A DNA stretch of 64,000 nucleotides from Oncomelania hupensis (GCA_036898135.1 CM072523.1:5035659-5099658); one strand, 5' to 3'. Counted from the first letter of the stretch, positions 8,268 to 20,588 are shown. Notes: a model not told the origin generated them from the sequence alone. Numbers and translations are program-made.

Positions 8268-10724
8268 ATGGATGAGTTTATCTGTAGTTTGTGTCCCATC
8301 ACTTCAAAAACTTTTCAAGATTTCCAGTCTCACTATGTTAAAACACACAAAAATCACCCAGGTTTTTATGTTGCCTGTACCGTTGCTTCTTGTGGCTACT
8401 CAACAAAATCATGGGGATCTTTCAAAATGCACATGCACAGGAAACATTCTGTCCCAACTGATGGAAATGATGCAAATAGTTTACCTTGTGAATTAGATGG
8501 ACCTGATATTCTTGATACAGAAGAAGAAAGATGCACTCCATTTTATTTTAACACAGCATACACATTGTCACTTCAAGCTGAGCATAACCTGTCCCAGGCA
8601 GCCATTGACAAAGTGGTATCTACTACCAGTACATTGGTTGAAAATCATTTGAATCATTACAAGTCACAGTTGAAGAGAAAATGTTCAGAACTTGGCATAG
8701 ATCCAAGTGTTTGTGACAGTGTTTCAACTGATGTTCTGTTGGATGATTTCGACTCAAACACCAAAAGACAGAAAGTATATTCAAGTCATTTGGATACTCT
8801 TCTCCATCCACAGAAAGTGAAACTAGGTGAGATGATTGTTACAGTTAAAGGTAAACATGAAAACCGTGCAAACTTTGGATACTTTGTTCCCCTGAAACCA
8901 AACCTAATCAATCTTCTGAACATGCCAGAGGTGTGGGAATGTGTTCAAAACCCCCACCGTTCAAACAATCACAGCGTTTTCAAACATGACGTTTCTGATG
9001 GAACTGCTATGAAGGACCACCCTTTGTTTTCCGTGGATCAACAAGCACTGCAGATTTTCCTCAACTGTGACGATCTAGAGATAGTCAATCCCATTGGCAC
9101 TCATGTAAAAAAGAACAAGGTCTCAGTCTTCTACTTCACACTTGGCAATATCCCCCCTCACCTTCGCTCAAGTTTGCATGTGATACAGCTTGTTGCCATT
9201 GCAAAGACTAGCCACGCAAGAGGTGCAAATGCTCTTCAAAACCTGTTGGCAGATTTTCTTCACACTTTAAACGAGTTGTCGGTTGGCATTGACATAGACC
9301 TTTTTGGAACCCAGATGAGAATCAGGGGAGCTCTAGTTTTTGTCTCAGCTGACACACTAGCTTCAAACTGGTTGGGAGGCTTCAAAGAAGGGGTTTCGTT
9401 TGCAGTAAAGAATTGTCGTGCTTGCGACCTTGAAAACAAGAAAATGTCGTCGGTAAAATCTGAAGGCGAGGTCCGAAGAAGAACAATGGAAGTCCACAGA
9501 GAGAGATGTGCCCACCTCCAGAACACAGTCTTAAACCCATTGAGCAAAGAGGTTCGCGACTACTGGAGTAAAGTTTGGGGAATAAACAGCAGCAGCGTCT
9601 TGATGCAGGCTCCTGACTTTGATTTGATTTCCGGACTTGTACAAGATCCTATGCATGTGTTACTGGAAGGCGTTGCACTTCATGAACTCTCCTATGCTTT
9701 GAATGACTTCATTGATGTCAAGAAGTATTTTTCCCTTCGGTGGTTGAATACCTGCATTGGGGGGTTTGCATACTCCTACCTTCACGAGAAGAGGAAACCT
9801 GCACCAATTGCAAAGCAGCATCTCGGCGAGAAAGGCAACTTGAAGCAAACAGCTGCTGGCATTCTCACACTTTTACAGACACTCCCATTAATGCTTGGCA
9901 ATAAAGTGGACCGGGGTGATCCGCACTGGCTCAACTTTCTACGTCTGGTGCAAATTACAATTTTTTGCACATCCACTTACTGTTCAGAAGATACAAGTGT
10001 GTATTTGGACATTCTCATCCAGGAGTACCTCTCTTCCTTCAAGAAGTGCTACCCAAAGGCATCATTCATTCCCAAAATGCACTACCTTGTTCATTTCCCA
10101 AGCCAGATGACCATGTTTGGCCCATTGAGACATCACTGGTGTATGCGGTACGAAGGGAAAAATGGATACCTCTCAAACGTACGGTACAAAAATTTCAAGA
10201 ACTTGCCTTTCTCTCTGGCCAAACGGCATCAGCTGTACATGGCATTCAAACAGAGTGGGTACACCAAGGGACGCAACCCACACTACTTGTATGCAGGTGA
10301 CATTGTTGGACAGGGTTCAGTGTTGACGTTCAGTGAAGTGTATCCACAACTGTTGGATGCAAAGCAAACTGTTCTACACGATGCTTCTGATGAAGTATAT
10401 GTCTGCACATCAACCACCATCCATGGCAAAGAATACCGTGAAGGCTGTGCGCTGGTTTTGGACTATGCTGATGCTGATGATGAGCCTACATTTGCTGTTC
10501 TGGACTCAATAGTTGTGGTTGATCATGTGAAATACTTTGTTTTGAAGATCATGAGCGCAGAATTTGATCTTCACATCATTTCGTACATACTCACGCCAAC
10601 CGACAAGATGGATTTAATTCCTTTCACACAGCTCAAGTTCAGATGGCCACTCAGTGTGTACAAGTACCAAGGCAAGCATGCTGTAATGAACAGCAATAGC
10701 CACACATATGATCATGTTTTCTAA
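8268..10724 (+). CDS. Tnp2-like (EnSpm/CACTA-type) transposase with two C2H2 zinc fingers
   Basis: Intact 818-aa single-exon frame; the ATG follows an in-frame stop by 9 bases. Residues 6-27 (C6, C9, H22, H27) and 37-60 (C37, C42, H55, H60) form two C2H2 fingers, likely DNA binding. The core follows the Tnp2 plan as I know it from the family: RIRGALVFVSADTLASNWLGGF (first acidic residue D362), a CRAC cysteine pair at 383-386, DPMHVLLEGV (D460, the C/DxxH-type motif) and CMRYEGKNGY (E629). D362, D460 and E629 are the likely catalytic DDE triad; this assignment is inference. The frame has no stops, so the copy is young, still active, or kept by selection. Inside the candidate CACTA-like element it would play the TnpD role, cutting and joining DNA at the ends. 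The second gene starts ~0.7 kb downstream on the same strand. A domesticated host gene is the main alternative. Confidence 0.85.
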   Translation: MDEFICSLCPITSKTFQDFQSHYVKTHKNHPGFYVACTVASCGYSTKSWGSFKMHMHRKHSVPTDGNDANSLPCELDGPDILDTEEERCTPFYFNTAYTLSLQAEHNLSQAAIDKVVSTTSTLVENHLNHYKSQLKRKCSELGIDPSVCDSVSTDVLLDDFDSNTKRQKVYSSHLDTLLHPQKVKLGEMIVTVKGKHENRANFGYFVPLKPNLINLLNMPEVWECVQNPHRSNNHSVFKHDVSDGTAMKDHPLFSVDQQALQIFLNCDDLEIVNPIGTHVKKNKVSVFYFTLGNIPPHLRSSLHVIQLVAIAKTSHARGANALQNLLADFLHTLNELSVGIDIDLFGTQMRIRGALVFVSADTLASNWLGGFKEGVSFAVKNCRACDLENKKMSSVKSEGEVRRRTMEVHRERCAHLQNTVLNPLSKEVRDYWSKVWGINSSSVLMQAPDFDLISGLVQDPMHVLLEGVALHELSYALNDFIDVKKYFSLRWLNTCIGGFAYSYLHEKRKPAPIAKQHLGEKGNLKQTAAGILTLLQTLPLMLGNKVDRGDPHWLNFLRLVQITIFCTSTYCSEDTSVYLDILIQEYLSSFKKCYPKASFIPKMHYLVHFPSQMTMFGPLRHHWCMRYEGKNGYLSNVRYKNFKNLPFSLAKRHQLYMAFKQSGYTKGRNPHYLYAGDIVGQGSVLTFSEVYPQLLDAKQTVLHDASDEVYVCTSTTIHGKEYREGCALVLDYADADDEPTFAVLDSIVVVDHVKYFVLKIMSAEFDLHIISYILTPTDKMDLIPFTQLKFRWPLSVYKYQGKHAVMNSNSHTYDHVF

Positions 10725-10792
10725 ACCTATCTTGCAGAAATGACAAGCCATGATCTATTATATCTTATAGTCACAGAATACCCAGACTCCCT

Positions 10793-10800
10793 CTCTCCCT

Positions 10801-10845
<45 letters not shown>
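10793..10845. repeat. (CT)n microsatellite
   Basis: CCCTCCCTCCCTCT leads into pure CT repeats about 70 bases after the transposase stop codon. Confidence 0.95.
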
Positions 10846-10848
<3 letters not shown>

Positions 10849-11421
10849 CTTTGGCGATACGTTAGTCACACACTTGTTGAGAAGTTCCAAGGGTGCCAAT
10901 GCAATTAGAGTACACACGGTTTTACAATCTAAGGCTGTTGTGATTGGGTATGTTTAATGTTGCAACAAGTATCCGTCAAATGAAGAAGCAAGATTTCTTA
11001 TGGTTGAAACAATTACCTAAATTAGTATTAGAGCCTACATGCATTTGATTGGACATGCAAAGAGTTAAAAGTGTCCCCTTCTTAAGCTACATGATCGCTA
11101 GTAAAAGAAAAGTCAAAACTAGCCAGTAACCATTTTCATAATGTTTTGTTATTAAAGTGCATATTATTTCGAATTGAGTAGCAATATAACTTTTATTTTA
11201 ATGTAACTATGTATAGTCTTTTGTGGGTATTTGTTGTAGACCAGATTATGTATTGCTAGTATTACCTCTCATTTTAGTACTACAGTACTCCAGTAGTGTA
11301 CGTGGAGATCACTTGTTCACAAACAGCATGAAGGTTGATATAACATATCACTATACTATACTATAGTCAAATTCACAGTTGTGTGGGGAAAATCCCCAGG
11401 AAATTACATTTGTGTTTAAAG
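10846..11421. other. Spacer between the two genes of the element
   Basis: AT-rich sequence. ATTAAA near 11150 is a possible polyadenylation signal for the upstream gene. No coding support. Confidence 0.4.
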
Positions 11422-14400
11422 ATGCCAGTCTTCAAAGTTTGGAATGCCGACCGAAGTGTGAAGAAATGCGTCGTTGCTCAGACATTACAGGAGTTCATCG
11501 CCAAAGGTAAGTTGACAGACTCAGAGCTTTCATTTTGTTTAGTAATTTGTTAAATGAGTTTAGTACATGCATGGGAATTGTCAGCACTTTCAGTTTTTCA
11601 ATTACTCCCAAAAATACCAGAGCCGGTGTGAAGCTTCCCCTTAAATTATCATTTGAGCTGTGTAATCATGTAAACTTTGTTATAACTTGACTTTACTACA
11701 CTTCAGAGCTTTCTGTGGTGCTTATCTCCTACATTTGGAGAAAATATTAATATATACCTTTTCCATCGACAACCAACTTTGAAGAGAAATGACGAAATTG
11801 CCAACATTGACCAATAAGTATAGTATTAATATGCTGGTGACCCCATTTTTTAAAATTTATTGTTCTCCCAGTCTTATTAGACTCGGGAGAAATGTACTGA
11901 GACTGAGAGGGACGTCTCATTAATATCATATTCATGATTGAGTGTCTGATGGTGAGTTATGGCCCTTTACGTTGCAATGCGCACGCATCACTCCATCAGC
12001 TTGTTCGGGCGAAAGTGTTTTGGGCTGCGTGTTTTGTTTTTTCACTTTCTCCGAGACTCAATAACAATGTCAGTCCGTTTTGTCACAGTGCACAAGAACA
12101 CGAAGTCGTGCTTAGCAGTGATAGACAACTGGCTTACCAACAAAAATAATGCTTAGAAAGTAAATAACGGTTAACCAAGCCCACAACAAATTGAACATTT
12201 AGGCACACACAAAAATAGGTGTGTTTAGGGTTGCCCCTGGACCCCAAATTATTTTTTGTCCTGATGTCTAGCAATTTTCCTGTCCCTTCTATGTTCTTGG
12301 GAGACTGCGAGAATATTTATGTGGCGAGTCACCTTGCTAAATATCATATATTCCTTATGATTGTCATTGAATATTGCACATGCAAGTTTTCAGGATTTTC
12401 TGTTTCGATATAGCATATATCTCCGGAAGTCAAAGGTATACGTCAGTATTAATATTATTTGTAACTGAGGTTCACAGAACATAAATAGTAGCTTTTATTT
12501 TCTTTCGTTTTCAGGCTCCGCCAGACTACAGTATGAAGGTGTAGAGATTTCTCTTGTCTTGGAGGAGGACGGCACCATGGTGGAGGATGACGAGGTATTC
12601 CAGGAACTTCAAACAAAGGTCTTCATCCTGCTCAGGCCTGACGAGAGGTGGACATCTCCAGAAATGACTATTACAGTCCAAGACTCGTCACTCGTTGAGA
12701 ACGGGCATCGGGATTTTCAACCACCATCCAGTTCAACGCCACACCGTGGAGATGCCTTGGCCAGTGTTATATCTGGTACTGAAAGTACCTGTGAGGATGC
12801 TGTTTCCAGGGAAGACGGCTCTGCTGGAGATGCTGTTGGTGAGGATTCTAAACTCAAGTCTCATATTTTGTTGAAGTAACACTAAGTAACACTAGAAAAT
12901 CAATATTTTGCAATTCAAAGATTTATACGTCAATATCCATGAGCGGCTTTAACTTAAGCAATATGTTGTGTAGCATTAATTATGCACTTATTGATTTATT
13001 TATTTGAGGTTTAAAGGTCCTAGTTTATGATGTTGCAAACTAATTTTAATGAAAAGAAGAATATATCAAGAAGACATTTGCAAAGTTTTATCAAAAAATC
13101 TGTGTTCGTGTGTGAGATATGATTGTTTTTAAAATAAGTAGACTAAAATAGCCTATATAAGGCCCCACTCGGGTGCTTACAATGCGTCACTTCTGCTTAC
13201 TCCGAGTCTGGCATTATAAGTCATGACTCAAATCAAAAGAGTAAATACTTGCATGTTTTTACTATTATGTGATGAAAGTAATGTGTTTGACAACTGGTCA
13301 CTGTGGTCCCAAAGTTCCACTGCAGTAGAAAACCTAGAGATGTTATTTACTTGTGTTTAAAGGAAACCTGAAACTTTATGGTTGCAGATGTTCTTACCCA
13401 ACTGAGGAGATCCTCCTTGCCCACATTTAGCCCTTATCTGATGAAATTTCTCCAAGGAGAAAAGGGGCCCATCAATAGCGTCTGGAGGGACATCATATCG
13501 GAAAGCGCCTCATTTTATTTCGGGAAATATCCAGAAATGAAGACGTCGGACTGCTATGGTGCGATAGGTCGCAAAATGTTCGCAGCTTATCCCGCTATAG
13601 CGCATCCTGGGCCTCAGCCATGGGTAAGCAATACATTTTACTATTTCCTTTCTTGTTTTCTTTTTCGTGTGCGTCATGATGTAGCATCCTGACTTATTCA
13701 ACTAAACTACACCACATTAAAGGGGAGTGTCTAGTCTGTTGTGACAAATCATAATTATGTGCCGAACGGTAATGCTGGCCAAAATACTGGGAATGTAAAG
13801 ACAATGGTTTTACTAAGGCTAAAAGTAAAAGTATGTTTCTGGTTACATGGCTACAAAAATAGGGTATGTAGGTCAGGATTTTTTAAAAACAAAAACATTA
13901 CTACTTTATACTACGTTATATAGGGCCTGCGGTAAAAACCTATTGTCGGTCGGGATACCGTAAACAAAATTTTTTTTTTTTTGCTTGAGCCCATATACAG
14001 ACACAGACATTTTTCACGCATGTTTTGTCTGGGACTGCTTTTCAGGGCTGCTTCACAAAGAGCTTGGGCCAGAAGATGCGTCATTTGCGCCACAAGTCCC
14101 ACACAAGAAGCGAAGACCCGCGGTCTGCAAGCACTCATCCCAAGAGACAAAGGCTCAGTTTCTCGGCAAAACCGGTGCAATGTAACAACACTGTTTCTGA
14201 GGAGGACCTGAAGCGGCACCAAGAGGAGCTATGCAGAGAGTGGAACAAAACGTCAGGCTCTGTCAACAAGGACCATGTGAAGCAACTGCTGAAGGAATCA
14301 CGGCCGACTCGTCAAAACTTCTTTGCTGCTCACCAGGCCAACGGCAGCTACGCTCCTATTTTCAAAAGCTTCCCATGTTTCAGCGTGGATACCTATGTAA

Positions 14401-17400
14401 GTATGATTTACTTTGAGCAAGCAAAGTAAAAGATAGTGCATACTTAAAGCAGGGTTCAGCCTAGGAGAAAAGGGCCATGGGTCATTTGACTTCCTGCAAT
14501 TTTACAAATATTTCACATGGGCTTAGGCATGGGTTTGCTCTTATTTATGTGTAAATTCATAAGGCTGTAATTTCTGTAAAATTTTGCCAATAATAAATTT
14601 CTTCGAGAGCCAGAAAATTAAATTTGTAAACAATGAGTCCACTAAAGGATATTGTGCATGCATATCAAATGTGGAAATGGCAAGTATCTGAAGAACGCGT
14701 AATTTACCGCAAAACGTCAACATTCTGATGACCCATGACCCCCATTCCCAAACTCCGCTCTTCTCCTTCCACCTTTCTTCCTTGTACTGACCTCCCAGGC
14801 AATCTGTACCTAAGCAACAACTGGAAACCCCAAGTAATGACAGAATCTTTACCCCGATGAAGGCCAGCAGCTACGAAAGAAGAAGAACATAATTTTGAGA
14901 GCAAACAATAAGAAAACAGTTGGGTAATCCTTTACTATACAGGAATTAGTTTGATTGATTGATTTATTGTTGCTTTAGGTCCAGCGGACTCTTCCGAGCC
15001 AAATCAGGACCGGACAACCCCCGATCCGCATAAAAGATCTGTTGAAACAACCCCAGTGGGAAAATTGAATGCCCTCCACCGGCCAGTCACTTTACAATAA
15101 AGACATCCCACGCAAGGGACGGCTGAGGGTTGACCTCAACTACGCGAACCCCCGGTTACAAAAACAAAATAGAATTCAAACATCATTATAAATCATCAAC
15201 AAAACGCATACATATAAAATGCCTATAGTGCTAAATAGTACAATCATAGGAAGCCCTAGTGACCACCCGGCAGAAAGCGTCCAACACTCCCAAGCTGATC
15301 CAACAGACCTCATACACAAACAAGGAGTCTTGTCCAGGAAGAGTTTTCAAGAAAAAAGGTAGGTCATTGATCTAGTGAAGAAGAAGATAGTATAGCAGAG
15401 TGAAGGACAGAGCAGGAATAGGAAAGAGTAAATGAGGAAGACAGCGACAGTGGGAATTTAAAGCACTAAATTTCCATAAAGTGGGGATACTAACAGCGTT
15501 ATTGGCTGCTCTTTATAGCAATGAGTAAAAAAAAAAAGTATACTGATTCGTGGTCCTGATTCGGCTCTTGCAGTCCGCTGGACCCTATAAGCATTGTTTT
15601 ATATTATCTTAACTGATAAGGTTTAGTCAATTAGTGGGTAAAATGTAGGTAATAGTTAGGGATAGCCCTTACCCCAATGCTACCTAATAAACCTAACCAG
15701 TCAATAGACTTTGGTAAAAAGTTACCCCAATAATAATTAATTCCTGTAAAGTTAAGGATTACCTCTGAATCAATCGGCGACATCGATTTATTGGAAAAAA
15801 AATCATTGTAACGATTGTTTGGTACAGTAAACCCAACTCAAAATCTTGAAAATGCTTTGTGATTCACCAACAAGGTGCTATCCCTAAACTGGATGAATGA
15901 ACTCGCCCATTGCTTACTACCCCCTGTCATTTCACGTCGAATGGGTGTGTCAGGTTTTTACACTGATATTATTTTGACGTCCAAACATTGCTAAATTTGC
16001 ATACCATGCACCACTTGAAATAGTCAATAATTTGAATAATGCATTAATTATGTGAACTGTCCTACTGAGAATATAATCGCCATTTCCATCAAGTGAATCA
16101 GTATTTTTCACAAGATCATTCCAAGGTGATATGGCCGACATCGTTGTCAACGGATACATTTTTAAGTCGATCGGTCAAATGAAACATAACACAACCTTAT
16201 GCAGAACTGTGGGTACTGTAGTACCCACATCATAGGAATAGCATGGTGAAGGTTAAACATATAGATAAATGGGTTTTAAACGGGAGGGAAGTATGAATAC
16301 TTCAAATATGGGGGGAAAAAACAACAAAATTACATCCAAGTGACATCCCCGTAGTCTTATTTTTTATTTTTGTGTTTTTCAGATCCTTTGGGAATTCCGG
16401 TTGATGCATGGAAAAGAGAAGTATCAGCTAGTTGGTGAAGGTCTGGCAGTGTGTATCCTCTGCACTGAAGGGATGATGGGGAAGCGGGATGTTGCTGCAT
16501 ACACAGACAAAGACTACAGAGAAATTTTAGTAAGTTAAAACTGACCATAATAGGGATCGCATTTATACCGGTAGAGTACCGTTAAGTTAGTCCGCGGATG
16601 GGTAACCCCCATCTATGTTCTTTTTGCGTGCTGTTGTCTCTGGTTGGCAGTCTGGGATTTCTGTATACAATATTAATTATAAATCTATACAAGTTATGTA
16701 TACCAGTAGGCTCTTACTTTAGAGCTTGGATAACAAAAGTCACTGGCTTAAACTTTAAATTAAACTTCTTTTTTGGGGGGAGGTGCGGTCACAGTGAAAT
16801 TTTTGTTAATCCTACCATTCTCTATAAAGTATGGGAGAATTTTCCAAACGGACGTCCTCATTTGTGGAAATAGCGTCTGCTGCTACATGCACTAAAAAAA
16901 TAGATCTTAATACAATATTCTGCATATATGCAAATTGGGAGACGAAACTTGGGAGTCATTATGGTACATTTATTTTACTATAAAGGTGATGGTATGTTGC
17001 AGTTTATGCCTATTCATTATGTATTTTGACTTTCATAAATATATATCTTTTTTTAAAAATCTGGTCTCATACAATTGAGGCAAATACCTCAACGTTTCCA
17101 GCAGCTCCCAACTTTTATGGCCTGGCAGACGTGGTTAATCTACAGGACTGGTGTCATACCTCCAATGAGGATTTTTTATTTGTTAATTGGCAGAGTCTTG
17201 AGCCAAATCTTTGTAGTCAGCTAGACGTTAAGCACCGAATAAATAAACAATATTCTGCACAAAAGTAAGATATTATTCTTCTACAGATCTATTTATTATA
17301 CAAGGAAAGCTGACTTTTTAAACAAAACAATGGCCTCCCCTGATTTGCATGGTGAAATAATTCATTGATTTGCCTCACAGGAAACACCTGTTTCTTCCAT

Positions 17401-18875
17401 GATTGCCACTGTCAAGTTTCTGGAGAAAAGACTCAAAATGAAGAAGAGCATCATCGATGAAGTGGAGGTACAAAGAAATAATCCATCTGATAATATATAG
17501 TCTTTGCCATAAGAAACGCAACTTTTCACATTGCTGTTTTTGAAATTAAAACAGACTATTATGTGCGTGTGCCAGCGAAAAGCTCACGCTTAGCTCCCCT
17601 GAATGGTCTCGTTTTGACTGCATATAGTCTGTTTCAAAAGTAGTTTTGGGATTTTGAAAAGTTGCGTTTCTTATGGCAAAGACTAGTGTGTGTGTGTCAA
17701 GCTCCATCTAGTCAGAGTACCAATGCACATGTCTCCAGTACAAAATGCTTCCCCCCACCCCCCCTCCCCCTCCCCCCCCCCCCCCCCCCCCCCGATTTAT
17801 TTTATTTACGCCAATAAAACTCAAGAACAGTTTGGAAATCTAAAGTATTGTCCAAGACATTCAAATGCAATTCACTGATTTGAGAAAAAAAAGTCAACTA
17901 ATCTTTTCTGCTTTCTCTTCCACTCAAAGGTCTACTTTCAATTAGCTTTATGACGCTACATAGGCGCAAGAAGTGCGAGTGTTTGGACTGAAAGTTTGAC
18001 TGTAGTACGTACACCAAAAGATTGTGTCTATGCACCTGTCAGATATATAGAGACGTTTCCTGATTTATTAGGAAATCCTTATTTTTGTTAGTTTTTACCG
18101 CTAATTAAGCCCTTTTCCCGGACCCCGACTTGTTTCCTGATTTTTCTCAAGATCCACTTCTCTGCATGACCTGTGAATGACAAGTGCTAAAAATGAGCAT
18201 TTTGTGCTACCTTGCATAGCAGTTTGGTTGACTTTAGTGCAGTAGAGCAAGAACAAAAGTACACACAAAAATAAGAAACATTCTCCAAATGATGAAATTC
18301 GCTTGAGCTCACATTGTTGAATTTATCTGAAGTGAACAGTCCCTTTAATAATTTTTTTTTTAAATAAAGGGTTTTTTGTTTACGCCAGCCCCAAAATGTT
18401 TTCGTACTTTGGTATTCTGTATTGATCATGGTATTTCTTCTTCTTTAATTTGTTAATTGTCTTTTCACTGACATGTGATTTTAAACATACATATCAAAAT
18501 TAATTATGTATAATATTTCTATTTTATGGTATTTCTGTTCTGCAGGATGTTGCCGATTCCCACATTGCAACAAAGCTGAAAACAAAAGAGCTGGAACCCC
18601 CAAGAGTGCGGGTGTTTCTCCAAGGAGAGGAGCCAGTCGGGGCGTACATTGTTGGAGATGGGGTGTACACACAGGTCTCTGGAGGCTTCAGGATGGTGCT
18701 TTGCCTGATCCTGTACTACTACGTCTTTGACATCAACTGGCCCAAGCAACTGGCATCTATACTGATGGTTCTGGACACATTCATGTGCGGGACATCAGTA
18801 CCTGCCTCGTCATCACAGGCATTCCGCTTTCTTTTGAAAGAGCTGCAGGCTGAGAAAGCCAAAATGACCATCTAG
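11422..18875 (+). CDS. Seven-exon gene: CIDE-N domain protein related to a SAMD3-like/transposon-accessory family, 519 aa
   Basis: My splice model: 11422-11506, 12515-12838, 13388-13623, 14046-14396, 16383-16529, 17381-17467, 18546-18875. Every junction is GT..AG and phases match, giving 519 codons and a TAG at 18873-18875. Residues 1 to ~75 read as a CIDE-N (CAD) domain: FKVWNADRSVKK, then VLEEDGTMVEDDEVF and VFILLRPDERW. In known proteins (DFF/CAD nuclease system, CIDE lipid-droplet proteins) this domain self-assembles or pairs with a like domain. The middle has YPAI...W, a basic KMRHLRHK stretch, SEEDLKRHQEEL and FPCFSVDTY; the end has an AYIVGDG..., LILYYYVFDINWP segment. This layout recalls vertebrate SAMD3-like proteins without the SAM domain (from memory, unverified). 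Function unknown. Position inside the element and orientation suggest a transposition accessory or end-binding protein. A dispersed repeat and a MITE lie in its introns. Confidence 0.75.
13925..14045. other. End of intron 3 with acceptor
   Basis: Pyrimidine-rich GACTGCTTTTCAG ends at 14045, immediately before exon 4 (GGC TGC TTC). It decides the frame of the longest middle exon. Confidence 0.6.
14947..15491 (-). mobile_element. Dispersed repeat family 1 copy in intron 4
   Basis: Reverse complement of the family-1 element. The tail end shows TGATTGATTGAT before TTATTGTTGCTTTAGGTCCAGCGGAC. The other end stops at AAAGTGGGGATACTA, so the hairpin end is missing. It is a later insertion within the intron of the CIDE-N gene. 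Confidence 0.85.
15545..15610 (+). mobile_element. Dispersed repeat family 1, terminal fragment
   Basis: GGTCCTGATTCGGCTCTTGCAGTCCGCTGGACCCTATAAGCATTG matches the terminal ~50 bases of family 1 in + orientation, next to the reversed copy just upstream. Confidence 0.7.
16209..16228. other. Short perfect palindrome
   Basis: GTGGGTACT and AGTACCCAC are exact reverse complements around a GT loop. It lies in intron 4 of the CIDE-N gene; no function known. Confidence 0.6.
17500..17683. mobile_element. 184-bp MITE with TA target duplication (Tc1/mariner-like)
   Basis: Terminal inverted repeats of 29 bases (17500-17528 and 17655-17683) beginning GTCTTTGCCATAAGAAACGC are exact reverse complements. 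TA stands on both sides (17498-17499 and 17684-17685), the target duplication of Tc1/mariner elements. There is no coding capacity. It sits in intron 6 of the CIDE-N gene. Confidence 0.88.
17750..17793. repeat. C-rich homopolymer tract
   Basis: About 40 nearly pure C bases. Its length in the assembly is unreliable. Confidence 0.85.
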
Positions 18876-19286
18876 TCCTCGTCAGAACAGTTGTTGTCGG
18901 TCTTTTACTAAGATTGAATCAGAATGCCATGCCGTTAGTACGTTTAGAGAGATGTTCATTGACACTAATCAACATTATAATGCATTTGTTTGTCCGATTG
19001 TTGTAAACTATTGAATGTTACCTTTGTATGCACCCTTTTGGGCAGAGGCCGGGCAATGCGGTATTGCCACAATTCTTGTTTTACTTGTATTTTTTGTTTC
19101 AATTTCTTCTTATTTCTTAAGGTCTTCAACAGGTAAAACCAAATGAAAAACGGCACAAGAGACTTAGATATCTGGTTTGGTGGTGTCTCTGTTTTAGTTC
19201 CCAGGGTATTTGCAGTCAGCAAGACATTAAACCTGGTTCAGTGGTGTCTGTATTTGAATGTATTTTTTTATGCTATAGTTATATTA
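18876..19286. other. Presumed 3' untranslated region of the CIDE-N gene
   Basis: Follows the TAG directly. No coding support. AATAAA-containing A-rich sequence occurs further down at 19502-19515. Confidence 0.35.
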
Positions 19287-19393
19287 GTATTTTAGTTTGT
19301 TTTTGTAAACGGGGGTTCGATAAATTAGAGTAAATGAAGCCTCAGTGTCCCCTGCACGGGTTGCCTTTATTTGTAAAGTGACTAGGGTTGGTG
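19287..19393 (+). mobile_element. Dispersed repeat family 1, internal fragment
   Basis: TTTGTTTTTGTAAACGGGGGTTCGATAAATTAGAG through CCTTTATTTGTAAAGTGACT matches the middle of family 1 in + orientation; both ends are missing. Confidence 0.75.
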
Positions 19394-19414
19394 ATTTGCT
19401 TTGAGTGTTGGCAT

Positions 19415-19518
19415 GTGGGTTATTTTCATTGATCTCGCACACATGTGAGGAGTTCTGCCTCAAGATCACCTCGTTGTGGAAAGAGACATAAAACACCATT
19501 CAAATAAATAAATAAAAA
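19415..19518 (+). mobile_element. Possible SINE tail
   Basis: CTCGTTGTGGAAAGAGACATAAAACACC followed by (AAAT)n looks like the 3' end of a SINE. No tRNA-like head is visible. Confidence 0.35.
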
Positions 19519-19599
19519 GATAATGGACAATTCTTGTAGATAATTCAAAATTCTTTGTTTTACTTTATTAATAGGACATTTGTATATTATTTTTTATAC

Positions 19600-20588
19600 A
19601 TGTATTTAGGGAATTGGGAGAAGGAACTTAACGTATTTGGCAAGGTATGCCTGTTTTCTATGTTTATTAATTAAAAGGTCTTGAATCTTTTGATACTATT
19701 TTTTAAAATCTGGTTTTGAAACCAATAGAGGTGAAAGCCTCGATGTTTTGTGTTGAATAAAAGTTGATGCTTTATTATTTTTGAGTTGTGAATGGCATTC
19801 TATTGCATTAACTAAAGTGAAACAACACATATAAATCAAATCTGACTGTTAAATATAGGAAAATAAGGCATGAGCCAACTGATTTGTTTGTGGCTCTTGT
19901 ACTTATACAGGGGCATCCTGGAACTAATTTTCATTGAGGTTTTTCTTAGCCAATCAGAATCCTCTTACTTTCAAACTATATGTTATACCCAAATTTTAAT
20001 ATCTAGAAAGTTCGCATTACGTCACTCCTCATGAAGCACAACGGTTCAGAAAAGCTATAGATCAGAGAAAGTGAACTATTTAGTAGAAAGATTTTTCTTA
20101 CTTTACATTTCCTTAAGCTGTCCTTGTGTTGTTTTGGATAACTCAATTCAGAGACAGGGGTTTAAGAAGGATGAATATACATGTATATTATACCCTTGGA
20201 CATAAATTCTGTGACTATATAATATAGGGAGGTGGCAGGTTGCTTACTTTTAACACCGAGTCAAGGTTAAGGAGAGGCAACGTCATATTTTTAATCGCAG
20301 AACTTTTGTCCAACACTGTATATTATGCTATGCCTGTAGTGATGTCTGTGTCCTCCATCCACCGGAATGCCCCTTTAAATAAATCTGTTCTCACAAAAAT
20401 ATGTAGTCAGTTTGCAATGCTTTTGTACAATCAAGTGTGGTCCACTGTTTCTATAATGATGAAAATAATAATTTATATATTTGGCAACACTATAATTATG
20501 CTTGATAGACACAGCCATAATGTTACTGTGCTGGTTATCTTTGCAGTCCAAAAATATTATTGCAATTTGTGTTCCTTTCTTCTGATAT
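19600..20588. other. No gene seen
   Basis: AT-rich sequence before the right subterminal array. A 124-codon frame at 20240-20614 has no recognisable domain and runs into the repeats. Confidence 0.45.
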
